The position numbers were made by a program, and so were the translations under genes. 64,000 nt of DNA from Vreelandella malpeensis (GTDB lineage: Bacteria > Pseudomonadota > Gammaproteobacteria > Pseudomonadales > Halomonadaceae), in contig NZ_WHVL01000006.1 in assembly GCF_020622355.1 (NCBI RefSeq), positions 235,793 to 299,792 on the forward strand. Reading direction: 5' to 3'. The notes under the pieces were generated by a model that worked only from the letters and a program-made list of their open reading frames with translations, had not been told where the DNA came from and ran no database searches. Shown in pieces: positions 38,458 to 47,136 of this stretch (within the stretch, counting starts at the first letter, position 1; each line of letters opens with the position of its first letter).

Positions 38458-39114
38458 ATGTCGATAGAGTCACATGTATTGAGTCCTGCAGGTCATTCGC
38501 TCGGCGCGGAAGATCTGCTGCCTGAAAGTCTCCATGCGTTTCTTGCCTGTCCGACGCCGGATGCCTGGCTCGCCTGGGCGCTGGACAACCCGGAAACGCT
38601 TCTGATCGATCATGCCCAGTGCGAGAAGAAAGCGGCCTCGACGGCGATGAACCTTCTCTACCGCTACGTCGACCAGCCGGATCTGCTGGCCAAGATGTCG
38701 CAACTCGCCCGCGAGGAGCTTTTGCATTTCGAACAGGTGGTGGGGCTGATGGCGCGCCGCGGCGTCGCCTACACCCACCTGAGCGCCTCGCGCTATGCCG
38801 AGGGGCTGCGCTCGCACCTGCGAAGCCAGGACCCGGAGCGACTGATCGATATTCTGATTGTCGGCGCCTTGATCGAGGCGCGCAGCTGCGAACGCTTCGC
38901 CCGCTTGATCCCATACCTGGACGAGGAGCTCGCCAGGTTCTATCGCACGCTGGTCAAGTCCGAGGGGCGCCACTACGAGGATTATCTGCTGCTTGCCCGG
39001 CAGCAGACGTCGCAGGCGATTGATGAGCGCATCGCCTTCTTCGTAGCGCAAGAGGCCGAGCTGATCACCTCCCCCGATACCGCGTTTCGTTTTCATAGCG
39101 GTGTGCCGGCCTGA
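38458..39114 (+). CDS. miaE: tRNA 2-methylthio-N6-isopentenyladenosine-37 hydroxylase MiaE (218 aa)
   Basis: Diiron enzyme of ferritin-like fold that hydroxylates ms2i6A37 of tRNAs reading UNN codons. Iron ligands are visible in four helices: DHAQCEKKAASTAM, LAREELLHFEQV (ExxH), LIEARSCERF and SEGRHYEDYLLLA (ExxH). PESLHAFL at the start is family-like. Length is near Pseudomonas and Salmonella MiaE (200-270 aa). ATG 38458 is preferred. An upstream in-frame extension to 38332 shows no family sequence. The next gene, a giant regulator, starts 20 bases on. Confidence 0.92.
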   Translation: MSIESHVLSPAGHSLGAEDLLPESLHAFLACPTPDAWLAWALDNPETLLIDHAQCEKKAASTAMNLLYRYVDQPDLLAKMSQLAREELLHFEQVVGLMARRGVAYTHLSASRYAEGLRSHLRSQDPERLIDILIVGALIEARSCERFARLIPYLDEELARFYRTLVKSEGRHYEDYLLLARQQTSQAIDERIAFFVAQEAELITSPDTAFRFHSGVPA

Positions 39115-39134
39115 GTCGACCACCGTCTAGCAGG

Positions 39135-42100
39135 ATGAGCCCCATGCGCGATGCCAAGCAGATCGACAAGTTAACCCTCTTTGGGCATTTCTCCCTCACC
39201 CAGGGCGATGACGCACTGACCCATTTCAGCTACGACAAGGTCAAGGCCTTGCTGGTCTATCTGCTGCTGCATCGCCAGCCGGTCAATCGCGCCCAGCTTG
39301 CCGAACTTCTGTGGCCCGATCAGGGACTCTCCTCCGGGCGTACCAACCTGCGCCACGCCTTGCACTGCCTACGCCAGTCGCTGGGCGAGCGCGCCGACGC
39401 GGTGCTCAACGTATCGCGCCAGACCATCGCCTTTCAGCTGCCGGCGCACTGGCAGGTAGATCTTCACGAACTACAGGCGCTGCTCGACGGGCCGCCGGAG
39501 CTGGCCACCCTCGAGGCGGTGTTGGCCTGCTACCAAGGCGATCTGGTCGAGGAGTTGCAGCTCACCAACTGCAGCGAGTTCCAGCGCTGGCTGCTCCAGA
39601 CCCGCAACGAATGGCGCCAGCGCGTGATCCGCTTCGCCGAGCAGGTGCTCGACGCCCAGAGCGATATTCCCGATGCGCTGATCGAAGAGCTGGTCAGCCG
39701 CTTCTCTGGCTACGGCCCCTTTCACGAGCACCTGGTGCGCCAGCTCGCCGAGAACAACCAGATGGCCGCTGCCCACGAGCAGTACCAGGGCTATCTGCAG
39801 CTTCTCGCGCTCTCCGGCCAGCAGCCGGAGCCAAGTTTCTTGCAGCTCGCGAGCTACTGGTCCGACGGACATTTCGACCCTCACGTGGTCAGCCCCCAGG
39901 GCGCCTACTCGCGGGCGCTGGCCGCCGACAGCAAGCCGCTGCGCGAGGACGAGATCGAGCTGCGCCAGCTATCGGTGATGGCCATTCGCCTCGCGCTCAA
40001 GGGCGACTGGCAGGAGCGCGGGGCCATGCGCCACTGCCTCAACCTGCAATTGGAGCTTCTGCGCTGGCTCGAGCAGCAGTGCCACCATCTGGGCGGCTTC
40101 TGGCTGCCCGGGGCCACTGGCGGGCTGGGGCTTGCCTGTTTCGGCACCCACGGCCCGGCCCACCAGCTTGCCGAGCTGGTGGCCCTCTACGAGCACTGTC
40201 GCAAGGCGCTCGCCCAGGAGATCGAGCGGCGTTGGAGCGGCGATCAGGCGCCACCGAGCTTCGAGCTGACTGCCGGGCTTCACAGCGGACGGGTGGTCTA
40301 CCTGCCCGAGCGCCAGCTGGCCGACCCGCTCGGCCAGGTCACCCAGGTGTCCCTCGAGCTGATGAGCGCCGCCGAGGGCAGCGAGCTGGTCATTTCCCAG
40401 GAGGCGAGCCAGCACATGCCGCCGGCGCTCGACCTGCAGCCCCGCCTCTCGTCGCGGCTCGTTGCCAGCGACGGCCGGGTGCGCCTACGGGCACTGGTGC
40501 TGGGCCAGAACGAAGGCGGGCGCGATGCGCTGCCGCCGAGCCTCATTGGCCGCGAGACGGCGCTGCGCACCCTGCGCGACGCCCAGGTCCGGGCCAGCAT
40601 CGGCCTGCGCCAGAGCGTGCTGGTGAGAGGCGGCACCGGCATGGGGAAGTCGGCGCTGATGGTCGGCTTTCGCCAGCTCGAGCTGAGTCGCGACGCGGCG
40701 GTGTGCTGGCTGCCCACCACGCGGCTGTCGGTGCTGGAGCCCTACGGGGTCGCCCGGCAACTGCTCGCCTGGCACTTCGGTCATGAAGGCGACCGCGCGG
40801 CGCTGCGGGCGCTCCAGCAGACGCTCGACATGACCGCGCTCGACGACGAGCGCCAGGAGTTGCTCGAGCAGGCGCTCGGGGTGAGCGACGTCGAGGACAT
40901 CAGCCGGCTGACCCAGAACGGCGAGGCCGTCGAGCTGGTCGCAAGGCTTTTGCACCGACTCATCGAGCGCGAATCCAGAGCGCGTACGCTGCTGCTGCTG
41001 ATCGACGATCTGCAGTGGCTCGACGAACCCTCCTTCAAGGTGCTTTCCGGGTTGCAGGCGCGATTGCCGATCAATACCGCTTTCATGCTGGTGGCCAGCC
41101 ATCACGGGCGAGAAGCGCTTCCGGTCAAGCTGCACTGGGACCAGCAGATCACGCTTGGCAAGCTCGACGTTGGTCAGGCCACCAGGCTCTTGTCCCAGCT
41201 CGCCCGGCGCTACCAGATCCACCTCAGTCCGCGGCTCAGAAATCAGATCGTCGAGCGCTGCGATGGCGTTCCACTCTACCTGCAGGAGATCTGCCGGCGA
41301 CTCGACATGGATCGCCGCGAAGGGCGCAGCGTCCAGTTCAATGAGTTGCCGAAGGGGCTGCTGGGACTGCTCACCAGCCGGATCGACCAGCTGGAGGCCG
41401 ATCGCGACGTCGTCCACGTGGCGGCGGTGCTTGGCCGGCGTTTCCGGCTCGACATGCTCGGCGAAGCCTGTGCCCTCGACAAGGGCCGCCTGCATAAGGC
41501 GCTCGAGCACATGCGCCAGCTCGAGATCATCGAGAGCGTGGAGATCGGCGGGGGCGAGCCCGAGTACCAGTTCAGCCATCAGCTCTTGCACGAGGCGGCG
41601 TACCTGTCCGGCCCGAAGGACGTGCGCGTGGCGCTGCACCAGCAGGTAGTGACGCTGATCGAGGAGCGCTTCCCGATGTGGATCAGCCGCCATCCGGGAG
41701 ATTTCGCCACCCACCTGCGGCGCAGTGGCCACCCTGCCCGGGCAGCACGCTACTTCGAGCTGGCCGCCCGCGAGGCGCTCAAGGTCAGCGCCAATCGCAC
41801 CGCCTTGAAGATGGCCGATTTCGGGCTGGGCTGCATGAGCGACGTCGAGGATCACGTCGAGCGCGAGGTGAGCCTTCTGACCGTGAAAGGTCAGGCGGCC
41901 TTCGCGCTGGAAGGTCACGGTTCGCCGACTGCCCACGAGTGCTTCGTCCAGGCGCGGGAGCTTCTGCGTGACTCCGGCAGTGACACTCTCGAGGACCCGG
42001 AGGATCTCGAGCAGATATTTCTGGTCAAGTGGGGGCTGTGGCTGGGTCGTAGTCAGCGCTACGCCCACGCCGACGCTTTCGCACTGGCCGCCACGCTCTC

Positions 42101-43043
42101 GGATATCGCCAAGCGACTGGAGGACCCGCGCTACGCGCGGCTTGCCGACTACGCCGGCGCGCAGTGCGAGTACTGGGCCGGGCGCATTCCCCAAGCCTTC
42201 GATCACCTCAACGAGATCGACCCGCTGAACGCGCCGATGATGATCGATTGGCTGCCGTTCTCGGATCATCCCCAGGTGAGCGCGGCGTGCTTCCAGGGCT
42301 GGACGTTGTGCCTGCGCGGCGACTATCAGCGCGCCGAGCGCCAGATATCGGCGGCGATTCGCCTGGCCGAGAAGATCGGCCATCCCGGCACGCTCGCCAT
42401 GGCACTGATGTTCGCGGCGGCCCTGTATCGCCAGCTTGGTCACGTCCACCTCGCCGCGCGACACGCCGAGCGGGCCGCTGCCATGACGGCGACGCCGGAC
42501 CTGCAGCTGTGGCAGATCGCAGCCCAGGGCGTGCTTGGCTGGCAGCAGGCGCTGGGCGGCGATCCCTCCGGGCTTGCGCGGCTGTGCGAAAGCCTCGATC
42601 AAATGGCCGAGTTCAACGGGCGTGACCGCTTCCAGCGACCGGTGCTCTGGTATGTCGATGCGTGTATCGCGCTGGACGAGCTTGCCTGCGCCGCCGAATA
42701 CCTGGAAAAGTGCCTGGCCATCGCCCAGGAGCGCAGCACGTTGTTTCTACCGGAAATCGCCACCCAGCTTGCGCGCGTGCGCCACTTGAGTGGCGAGGCG
42801 CCCGGTGAGGTACGCCGGCTGGCGGAGCTCGCCATCGATCACGCCCGGGAGCAGGGTAACCGTCACCACGAACTGGCAGCTCTCGAGTTCTGGCTGACCC
42901 ATATCGCGCCGGAAGACAAGCTTACCCGCGAACTTTTCCGCCAGCGCCTGGCCAGCGTCAGCCACAGCGATGCCCCGGTTCTGGTGCGCTGGGCGAACCT
43001 GCTGGATCGCCGCTCGTCGCGCATGGCGAGCGTCGAAAGCTAG
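39135..43043 (+). CDS. Giant SARP/BTAD - cyclase-like - STAND ATPase regulator (1302 aa)
   Basis: Residues about 12-100 resemble a SARP winged helix (LTLFGHFSLTQGD, AQLAELLWPDQGLSSGRTNL, RHALHCLRQSLGE). Residues 105-250 look like the helical BTAD domain. Residues about 285-455 align with a class III nucleotide cyclase fold (GLHSGRVVYL, QVTQVSLELM), but the metal-binding Asp positions of active cyclases are not visible, so it is probably inactive. A STAND-type NTPase follows: GRETALRTLRDAQ, Walker A GGTGMGKSAL (residue about 499), Walker B LLLLIDDLQWLDEPS (about 620). The remaining C-terminus to 1302 is helical and TPR-like. AfsR/SARP-type proteins are transcription regulators. Ligand and targets are unknown. 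Start ATG 39135 or 39144. Confidence 0.85.
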   Translation: MSPMRDAKQIDKLTLFGHFSLTQGDDALTHFSYDKVKALLVYLLLHRQPVNRAQLAELLWPDQGLSSGRTNLRHALHCLRQSLGERADAVLNVSRQTIAFQLPAHWQVDLHELQALLDGPPELATLEAVLACYQGDLVEELQLTNCSEFQRWLLQTRNEWRQRVIRFAEQVLDAQSDIPDALIEELVSRFSGYGPFHEHLVRQLAENNQMAAAHEQYQGYLQLLALSGQQPEPSFLQLASYWSDGHFDPHVVSPQGAYSRALAADSKPLREDEIELRQLSVMAIRLALKGDWQERGAMRHCLNLQLELLRWLEQQCHHLGGFWLPGATGGLGLACFGTHGPAHQLAELVALYEHCRKALAQEIERRWSGDQAPPSFELTAGLHSGRVVYLPERQLADPLGQVTQVSLELMSAAEGSELVISQEASQHMPPALDLQPRLSSRLVASDGRVRLRALVLGQNEGGRDALPPSLIGRETALRTLRDAQVRASIGLRQSVLVRGGTGMGKSALMVGFRQLELSRDAAVCWLPTTRLSVLEPYGVARQLLAWHFGHEGDRAALRALQQTLDMTALDDERQELLEQALGVSDVEDISRLTQNGEAVELVARLLHRLIERESRARTLLLLIDDLQWLDEPSFKVLSGLQARLPINTAFMLVASHHGREALPVKLHWDQQITLGKLDVGQATRLLSQLARRYQIHLSPRLRNQIVERCDGVPLYLQEICRRLDMDRREGRSVQFNELPKGLLGLLTSRIDQLEADRDVVHVAAVLGRRFRLDMLGEACALDKGRLHKALEHMRQLEIIESVEIGGGEPEYQFSHQLLHEAAYLSGPKDVRVALHQQVVTLIEERFPMWISRHPGDFATHLRRSGHPARAARYFELAAREALKVSANRTALKMADFGLGCMSDVEDHVEREVSLLTVKGQAAFALEGHGSPTAHECFVQARELLRDSGSDTLEDPEDLEQIFLVKWGLWLGRSQRYAHADAFALAATLSDIAKRLEDPRYARLADYAGAQCEYWAGRIPQAFDHLNEIDPLNAPMMIDWLPFSDHPQVSAACFQGWTLCLRGDYQRAERQISAAIRLAEKIGHPGTLAMALMFAAALYRQLGHVHLAARHAERAAAMTATPDLQLWQIAAQGVLGWQQALGGDPSGLARLCESLDQMAEFNGRDRFQRPVLWYVDACIALDELACAAEYLEKCLAIAQERSTLFLPEIATQLARVRHLSGEAPGEVRRLAELAIDHAREQGNRHHELAALEFWLTHIAPEDKLTRELFRQRLASVSHSDAPVLVRWANLLDRRSSRMASVES

Positions 43044-43066
43044 CCTGGTTAGTCTGTTACCTTGGC

Positions 43067-43354
43067 TCAGGTGTTCGCTTCGAGCCAGGCGAGATTGTCG
43101 AGCGCCTCGTCGCGACGAGTGCCGCACACCGAGGCCTCGAAGGTGAACCTGGCGCAAACGATGGGGCGGTTCGGATCGCCGAAGAGACGGCACAGGTTGT
43201 CTTCATCTAGCTGCACGCAGCGTACCCCGGCGGGCTTGCCGCGGGGCATGCCGGGGATGGCTGAACTGATCGACGGGGCGATGCAGCACGCCCCGCAGCC
43301 GGCTCTGCACTCGCCGTTCGTTGCGCTCTCCTGGCTTGCGATCAGCACCGTCAC
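43067..43354 (-). CDS. YkgJ-family cysteine-cluster protein (95 aa)
   Basis: Small protein with a cluster of cysteines: ECRAGCGACCIAPSI, AGVRCVQLDEDNLCRLFG, IVCARF and SVCGTR. These suggest a bound zinc or Fe-S site, as in the YkgJ/CxxCxxCC family of unknown function. The start codon is GTG 43354, whose GTGA overlaps the stop of the QueD-like gene, indicating translational coupling and making it the last gene of queC-queE-queD. Confidence 0.85.
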   Translation of the reverse strand: MTVLIASQESATNGECRAGCGACCIAPSISSAIPGMPRGKPAGVRCVQLDEDNLCRLFGDPNRPIVCARFTFEASVCGTRRDEALDNLAWLEANT

Positions 43355-44190
43355 TCGAGTTCGCTCTCGGCAGTAGCTCCCTTGTTGAAGCCCTCGTAGG
43401 CGTACACGCGTGTGGGGGTCGCCGTCTCACCGGCGACTTCCTCGGCGAGCCAGCGCGCGATGTTCTCCACCGTGGTCGGCCAGGGCAGCACCGCGCAGCG
43501 CTCCCGGGGCAGGGTGATGGCGAACGCGCCTTCGCCGGCCACGTAGCGGCAGGTGAGGCGCTCGTCATCTTCAGCGGTGATGTCGGCACGCTCGAGCAGG
43601 TAGCGCTGGTCGAGCCAGCGTGCCCAGCGCGCTTCGAGCGCTGGCACGCGCGCGCCGCCTTGATAGATCTCGAGGCGCGAGCGGTGGCCGTGGGCGATTC
43701 GCTGGCAGTTGCCCTGGTGGCGTTTCAAGCCGTGGCTGTAGCCGTAGGCGGCGCCATCGATGACTTCCTCGCTGAGCGCAAGGCGCACGCGGCCGACGTT
43801 TTCCGGGCATCGCCGGGTGAGCTCTTCACCCAGCGTCGCCGCTAGCACCTCTGGCTCGACGGTATCGGCATCGATCAGCGTGAACGCTGCCTCGGGCCCG
43901 CGCACCTCCATGGCGTAGGGCGTGGTGGTGCGCACGCAAAGCCCTTCCGGACACGCCTCGACGTGAACGCCCGGGGCGCGGGTCGGTACGAGCAGAGTGT
44001 GGTCGACGCCGGCATCCAGGGTCTTCTTGATGAAAGGCTTGACCAGGCCGAAGTCGAACAGCATGCCGTCCTCGCCGAGCTCGCCCTCCAGCGTTGCATC
44101 CACCTGCCAGCTCATGCCGACGAGCCCGCGCTCTTGGCACCAGAGCGATACGTCGATATGACTCAACTGCTTGACGAAAAGCGCCATCAT
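43351..44190 (-). CDS. queD: Double-length 6-carboxytetrahydropterin synthase-like QueD (279 aa)
   Basis: Second step of queuosine/7-deazaguanine synthesis. The protein contains two T-fold repeats. Repeat 1 (residues about 3-120) has LSHIDVSLWCQERG, GMLFDFGLVKPFIKK and canonical DH in DAGVDHTLLVP, but lacks the His-Gly-His zinc motif. Repeat 2 (about 135-279) has SHGLKRHQGNCQRIAHGHRS, with zinc His residues and the catalytic Cys, then WLDQRYLLE (Asp kept, His replaced by Gln) and VENIARWLAEE with YEGFNKGA ending. Ordinary QueD is about 120 aa with one repeat. Catalytic parts therefore seem shared between repeats. ATG 44190 overlaps the queE stop (ATGA). Confidence 0.82.
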   Translation of the reverse strand: MMALFVKQLSHIDVSLWCQERGLVGMSWQVDATLEGELGEDGMLFDFGLVKPFIKKTLDAGVDHTLLVPTRAPGVHVEACPEGLCVRTTTPYAMEVRGPEAAFTLIDADTVEPEVLAATLGEELTRRCPENVGRVRLALSEEVIDGAAYGYSHGLKRHQGNCQRIAHGHRSRLEIYQGGARVPALEARWARWLDQRYLLERADITAEDDERLTCRYVAGEGAFAITLPRERCAVLPWPTTVENIARWLAEEVAGETATPTRVYAYEGFNKGATAESELE

Positions 44191-44831
44191 TCGAATCCCG
44201 CGATCTTGTGAGTTTGCAGCGACAGTCGCCACTGCGGGTGGGCCATGCAGTAGGCGGTGGTCGCCTCGATGTTCGCGCGGGCCTGCTCGTGGCAGCCCGT
44301 GTCCATCGGCTGCAGGTAGAAGTGGCTGAACTCGAGCGCCGTGAAGCGCTCCGGCAGGGCGTCGCGCTGCGGGTAGACCAGCTTCAGCTCGTCGCCGCTT
44401 TGCGCCACGAGGGCGTTAGCGCCCTTGGGGCTGACGCAGACCCAGTCGATGCCCTCGGGTACTGCCAGGGTGCCGTTGGTCTCCACGGCGATCTCGAACC
44501 CCCTGGCCTTGACTGCGGTGATGAGCGCGGCGTCGAGCTGCAAAAGCGGCTCGCCGCCGGTGAACACCACGTAGGGCACGGCGGGGGAAGGGGCCTCTGG
44601 CCAAAGCGCCGCGAGGTGCTCGGCGAGCGCCTCGGCCCGCTCGAAACGGCCGCCGCCGGCACCGTCGGTACCGATGAAGTCGGTATCGCAGAAGGTGCAG
44701 CGGGCACTCGCCCGGTCGGCCTCGCGCCCGGACCACAGGTTGCAGCCGGTGAAGCGGCAGAAGACGCTGGCACGACCGCTCTGCGCACCTTCGCCCTGAA
44801 GCGTGTAGAAGGCTTCCTTAACGTGATACAT
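44187..44831 (-). CDS. queE: 7-carboxy-7-deazaguanine synthase QueE (214 aa)
   Basis: Radical SAM enzyme making 7-carboxy-7-deazaguanine from 6-carboxytetrahydropterin. The N-terminal substrate motif [15 protein letters not shown] is followed by cluster cysteines in [11 protein letters not shown] and CTFCDTDF, with an unusual 14-residue gap seen in one QueE class. Then come [11 protein letters not shown] and [11 protein letters not shown]. Length fits the family (about 210-220). Its start overlaps queC by 14 bases and its stop overlaps queD. Confidence 0.95.
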   Translation of the reverse strand: MYHVKEAFYTLQGEGAQSGRASVFCRFTGCNLWSGREADRASARCTFCDTDFIGTDGAGGGRFERAEALAEHLAALWPEAPSPAVPYVVFTGGEPLLQLDAALITAVKARGFEIAVETNGTLAVPEGIDWVCVSPKGANALVAQSGDELKLVYPQRDALPERFTALEFSHFYLQPMDTGCHEQARANIEATTAYCMAHPQWRLSLQTHKIAGFE

Positions 44832-45522
44832 CGAAAGCCTCCGGTGCGTAGGCGAGCGGGTCGGTCACGCCGTTGGCGGCAAAGGCGGCCAGGCGTTCGC
44901 GGCAGCTGCCGCACCGCCCACAGGCGAGCTCGCGCCCTTCGTAGCAGGTCCAGGTATCACGGTAGTCCAGGCCCATGGCCAGGCCCTCGCGCAGAATGTC
45001 TGCCTTGGTGGCCTCGAGATAGGGTGCGCTCACCTCGATGGGCTCGAAATCGGCGATCAGCGCGACGCGGCGCATCGCCTCGACGAATTCCGGTCGGCAG
45101 TCCGGGTAGAGCACGTGATCGCCGCCGTGGGCACCGTAGTCCACCCGCCCGGCGCCGATGTTCACCGCCTTGGCGATGGCCAGCGACAGGAGGATCATGT
45201 TGCGGTTGGGCACCACGGTGCTCTTGAGGTTCTCCTCGGCGTAGTCGGCGTCGGGCATCGCGGCATTGGTATCGGTCAACGCCGAGTTGTCGATTAGCCC
45301 GTGGATCGCGCGGATATCCACCACCTGATGGGGAATGCCAAGCTTTTCGCATACCCGGCGGGCGGTATCGAGCTCGCGCCGATGGCGCTGGCCGTAGTCG
45401 AAGGAGAGCGCGTGAACCTCGAGGCCTTCCTCGAGTGCGCGGTGCAAGACGGTAAAGGAGTCCATGCCGCCGGAGTAGATCACCACGGTGGCGGGGGAGT
45501 GTGTACAGGAAAGGGAAGACAT
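44818..45522 (-). CDS. queC: 7-cyano-7-deazaguanine synthase QueC (234 aa)
   Basis: ATP-dependent ligase that converts 7-carboxy-7-deazaguanine to preQ0. The PP-loop is [17 protein letters not shown], followed by [13 protein letters not shown] and [13 protein letters not shown]. The zinc site near the C-terminus is [25 protein letters not shown] (four Cys). Length equals E. coli QueC (231 aa). It is first gene of queC-queE-queD-ykgJ. No preQ1-riboswitch core was seen in the 148-base upstream gap. Confidence 0.96.
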   Translation of the reverse strand: MSSLSCTHSPATVVIYSGGMDSFTVLHRALEEGLEVHALSFDYGQRHRRELDTARRVCEKLGIPHQVVDIRAIHGLIDNSALTDTNAAMPDADYAEENLKSTVVPNRNMILLSLAIAKAVNIGAGRVDYGAHGGDHVLYPDCRPEFVEAMRRVALIADFEPIEVSAPYLEATKADILREGLAMGLDYRDTWTCYEGRELACGRCGSCRERLAAFAANGVTDPLAYAPEAFDVSR

Positions 45523-45670
45523 GCTAATACTCGCTGATCGGAGAATTTATCGAGTGCCCAACGGGCAGACGTCCGGGGTCCGGTCCGGAACGCTGCGCAG
45601 TTTACGCACTGACCGGGCGCTTGGCTAGCTGGCCCCGTCAATCGCCCTTCACGCTTTTCGAGATGTATTC

Positions 45671-46087
45671 ATGGCAACCATAGAACATAGTGAGATCGTC
45701 CACGCCCCGCCGGAGCGGGTGTTCGAACTGCTGCGCCGCGTCGAGGACTTCGCCGACTACTCCGACATGATTCACGCGATCGACGTGCTGGGTGACGACC
45801 GCTACCGCTGGCACGTGCGCGCGGTAGGCATGGATTGGGCCTTCGACGTGGTAGTGACCGAGATCGAGGCGCCGCACACGCTCGCCTGGGAGTCGCTGGA
45901 TGGCGTCAAGAACCAGGGGCGCTACCGGCTCGAACCGGTTCAGGAGGGCACGCGGGTCTCGCTTTCCCTGACCTACGAGATCGGCAACCGGCTGATGGAA
46001 AAGGCTGTCAACAAGGCCGCCAGGCCGATGGTCGGCAAGGTGAGCCGTCAGATTCTCGAGCGCGTCGAAGCGCGGTTGAATGGGTAG
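45671..46087 (+). CDS. SRPBCC/COQ10-like polyketide cyclase fold protein (138 aa)
   Basis: A single START-like domain: EHSEIVHAPPERVFELLRRVEDFADYSD at the N-terminus, VLGDDRYRWHVRAVGMDWAF in the middle, and a long C-terminal helix (MEKAVNKAARPMVGKVSRQI). The fold binds hydrophobic ligands. Specific function is unknown. It overlaps the VTT-domain gene by 8 bases, so both are likely translated from one message. Confidence 0.75.
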   Translation: MATIEHSEIVHAPPERVFELLRRVEDFADYSDMIHAIDVLGDDRYRWHVRAVGMDWAFDVVVTEIEAPHTLAWESLDGVKNQGRYRLEPVQEGTRVSLSLTYEIGNRLMEKAVNKAARPMVGKVSRQILERVEARLNG

Positions 46088-46748
46088 GCGCTGGCACCTC
46101 TCCTGGCGCTGGGTAGCGCTTTTCGCGCTGCTGGCGATGCTGGGCTACGTCTGGCTGTGGCACTCGCCGGATTTGGCGGCGGCCAAGCAGTGGGCTGCCG
46201 AGATGTCCCACCACCCGCTGGTGGTGGTCGGCGTCATTGCCACCATGGCGATCACTCTCGCCATCGGCCTTCCGGGCAGTATCGGCCTGTGGCTGATCGC
46301 GCCTTTTTACGTTCCGGTCATCGCCACGGCGATGCTGACGTTGGGCAGCGTACTGGGCGCACTCGGCGCCTATTTTCTCGCCACGCGGTTCAACGCCCGG
46401 GTCAAGCCCGGAGGGCTGACCCACAAGGTGGTGCAGATTCTCGAGCACCGCGGGGATCTCATGACCCAGTGTGCGCTGCGCATCCTGCCGGGGTTTCCTC
46501 ACTGTGTCATCAACTATGCCGCCGGGCTCGTGCGCCTGCCGCTCAAGACCTACCTGCTGGCGACGGTGATCGGGCTTTCGATCAAATGGGGCGTATACAG
46601 CAGCGCCATCTACGGGGCGCTCGAGGCGATCGAGCACGAGGATCCGCTGCAGTTTGACGTGGTGCTGCCGCTGATCGCGCTGGCGCTCTTGCTGCTGGTA
46701 GGCGGGTGGTACAGGCGCCGCGTGGAAGCGGCGCGCAGGGAACATTGA
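46080..46748 (+). CDS. VTT/TVP38-family membrane protein (222 aa)
   Basis: A small inner-membrane protein with about five to six helices. The central region has the DedA/TVP38 pattern: AITLAIGLPGSIGLWLIAPFY, then a GSVLGALGAYFLATRF re-entrant-like segment and the conserved LRILPGFPHCVINYAAGL. Family members are linked to lipid scrambling or membrane homeostasis. The precise role here is unknown. Confidence 0.82.
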   Translation: MGRRWHLSWRWVALFALLAMLGYVWLWHSPDLAAAKQWAAEMSHHPLVVVGVIATMAITLAIGLPGSIGLWLIAPFYVPVIATAMLTLGSVLGALGAYFLATRFNARVKPGGLTHKVVQILEHRGDLMTQCALRILPGFPHCVINYAAGLVRLPLKTYLLATVIGLSIKWGVYSSAIYGALEAIEHEDPLQFDVVLPLIALALLLLVGGWYRRRVEAARREH

Positions 46749-46755
46749 GACGGGG

Positions 46756-46995
46756 CTAGCGGGGCTGGTGCAGGGCGGCGTCCAGGTGGCCGACCACTTC
46801 GGCCCAGTCGGCGTCATCGGCAATAGCTTCGCGCAGAAAGGCCGCCTGGCCCTCGTTCCAGCAGGGCGCCTCGGCGATGGCGGTGGTGGCCGGCAGCGGA
46901 CCGTGCTCGCTGATGAAGGCTTCGATGGACGCCTTGTCGGAGGCAAGTCCCAGCTGCTCGAAGAGATCGCTGAATTGGTGTACGGGTTGTTCCAT
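46756..46995 (-). CDS. DUF2789-like small protein (79 aa)
   Basis: A short acidic, helical protein (MEQPVHQFSDLFEQLGLASD then IEAFISEHGPLP and WNEGQAAFLREAIADDADWA) resembling the DUF2789 family of gammaproteobacteria. No function is known. AGGAAGTGACCC gives a good ribosome site before ATG 46995. Its upstream region contains the 18-bp tandem repeat. Confidence 0.8.
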   Translation of the reverse strand: MEQPVHQFSDLFEQLGLASDKASIEAFISEHGPLPATTAIAEAPCWNEGQAAFLREAIADDADWAEVVGHLDAALHQPR

Positions 46996-47042
46996 GGGTC
47001 ACTTCCTCTCCTTGGGTGATTACTACGCGTCTAAGCGCGTGC

Positions 47043-47114
47043 CTATCTACATAGTTCGATCTATCAACATAGTTCGACCTATCAACATAGTTCGACCTAT
47101 CAACATAGTCTGAA
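47043..47114. repeat. Four tandem copies of an 18-bp unit (CTATCAACATAGTTCGAC)
   Basis: Units at 47043-47060, 47061-47078, 47079-47096 and 47097-47114. The middle two are identical and the outer two have a few changes. Each unit contains the partial palindrome CTAT-N4-ATAG. The array lies between the start of the DUF2789-like gene and the end of ansA, 48 bases upstream of the former. It is AT-rich against a GC-rich background. Confidence 0.9.
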
Positions 47115-47136
47115 TATTCGCGCGCGCCAGCGCTGC

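Noticed and set aside
40485..42602. A 705-codon minus-strand open frame opposite the giant regulator
   Set aside because: Same reasoning: high-GC antisense shadow, no recognised domain, while the plus strand has clear SARP and ATPase motifs.
45523..45670. preQ1 riboswitch upstream of queC
   Set aside because: No preQ1-I or -II core could be matched in the 148-base gap.
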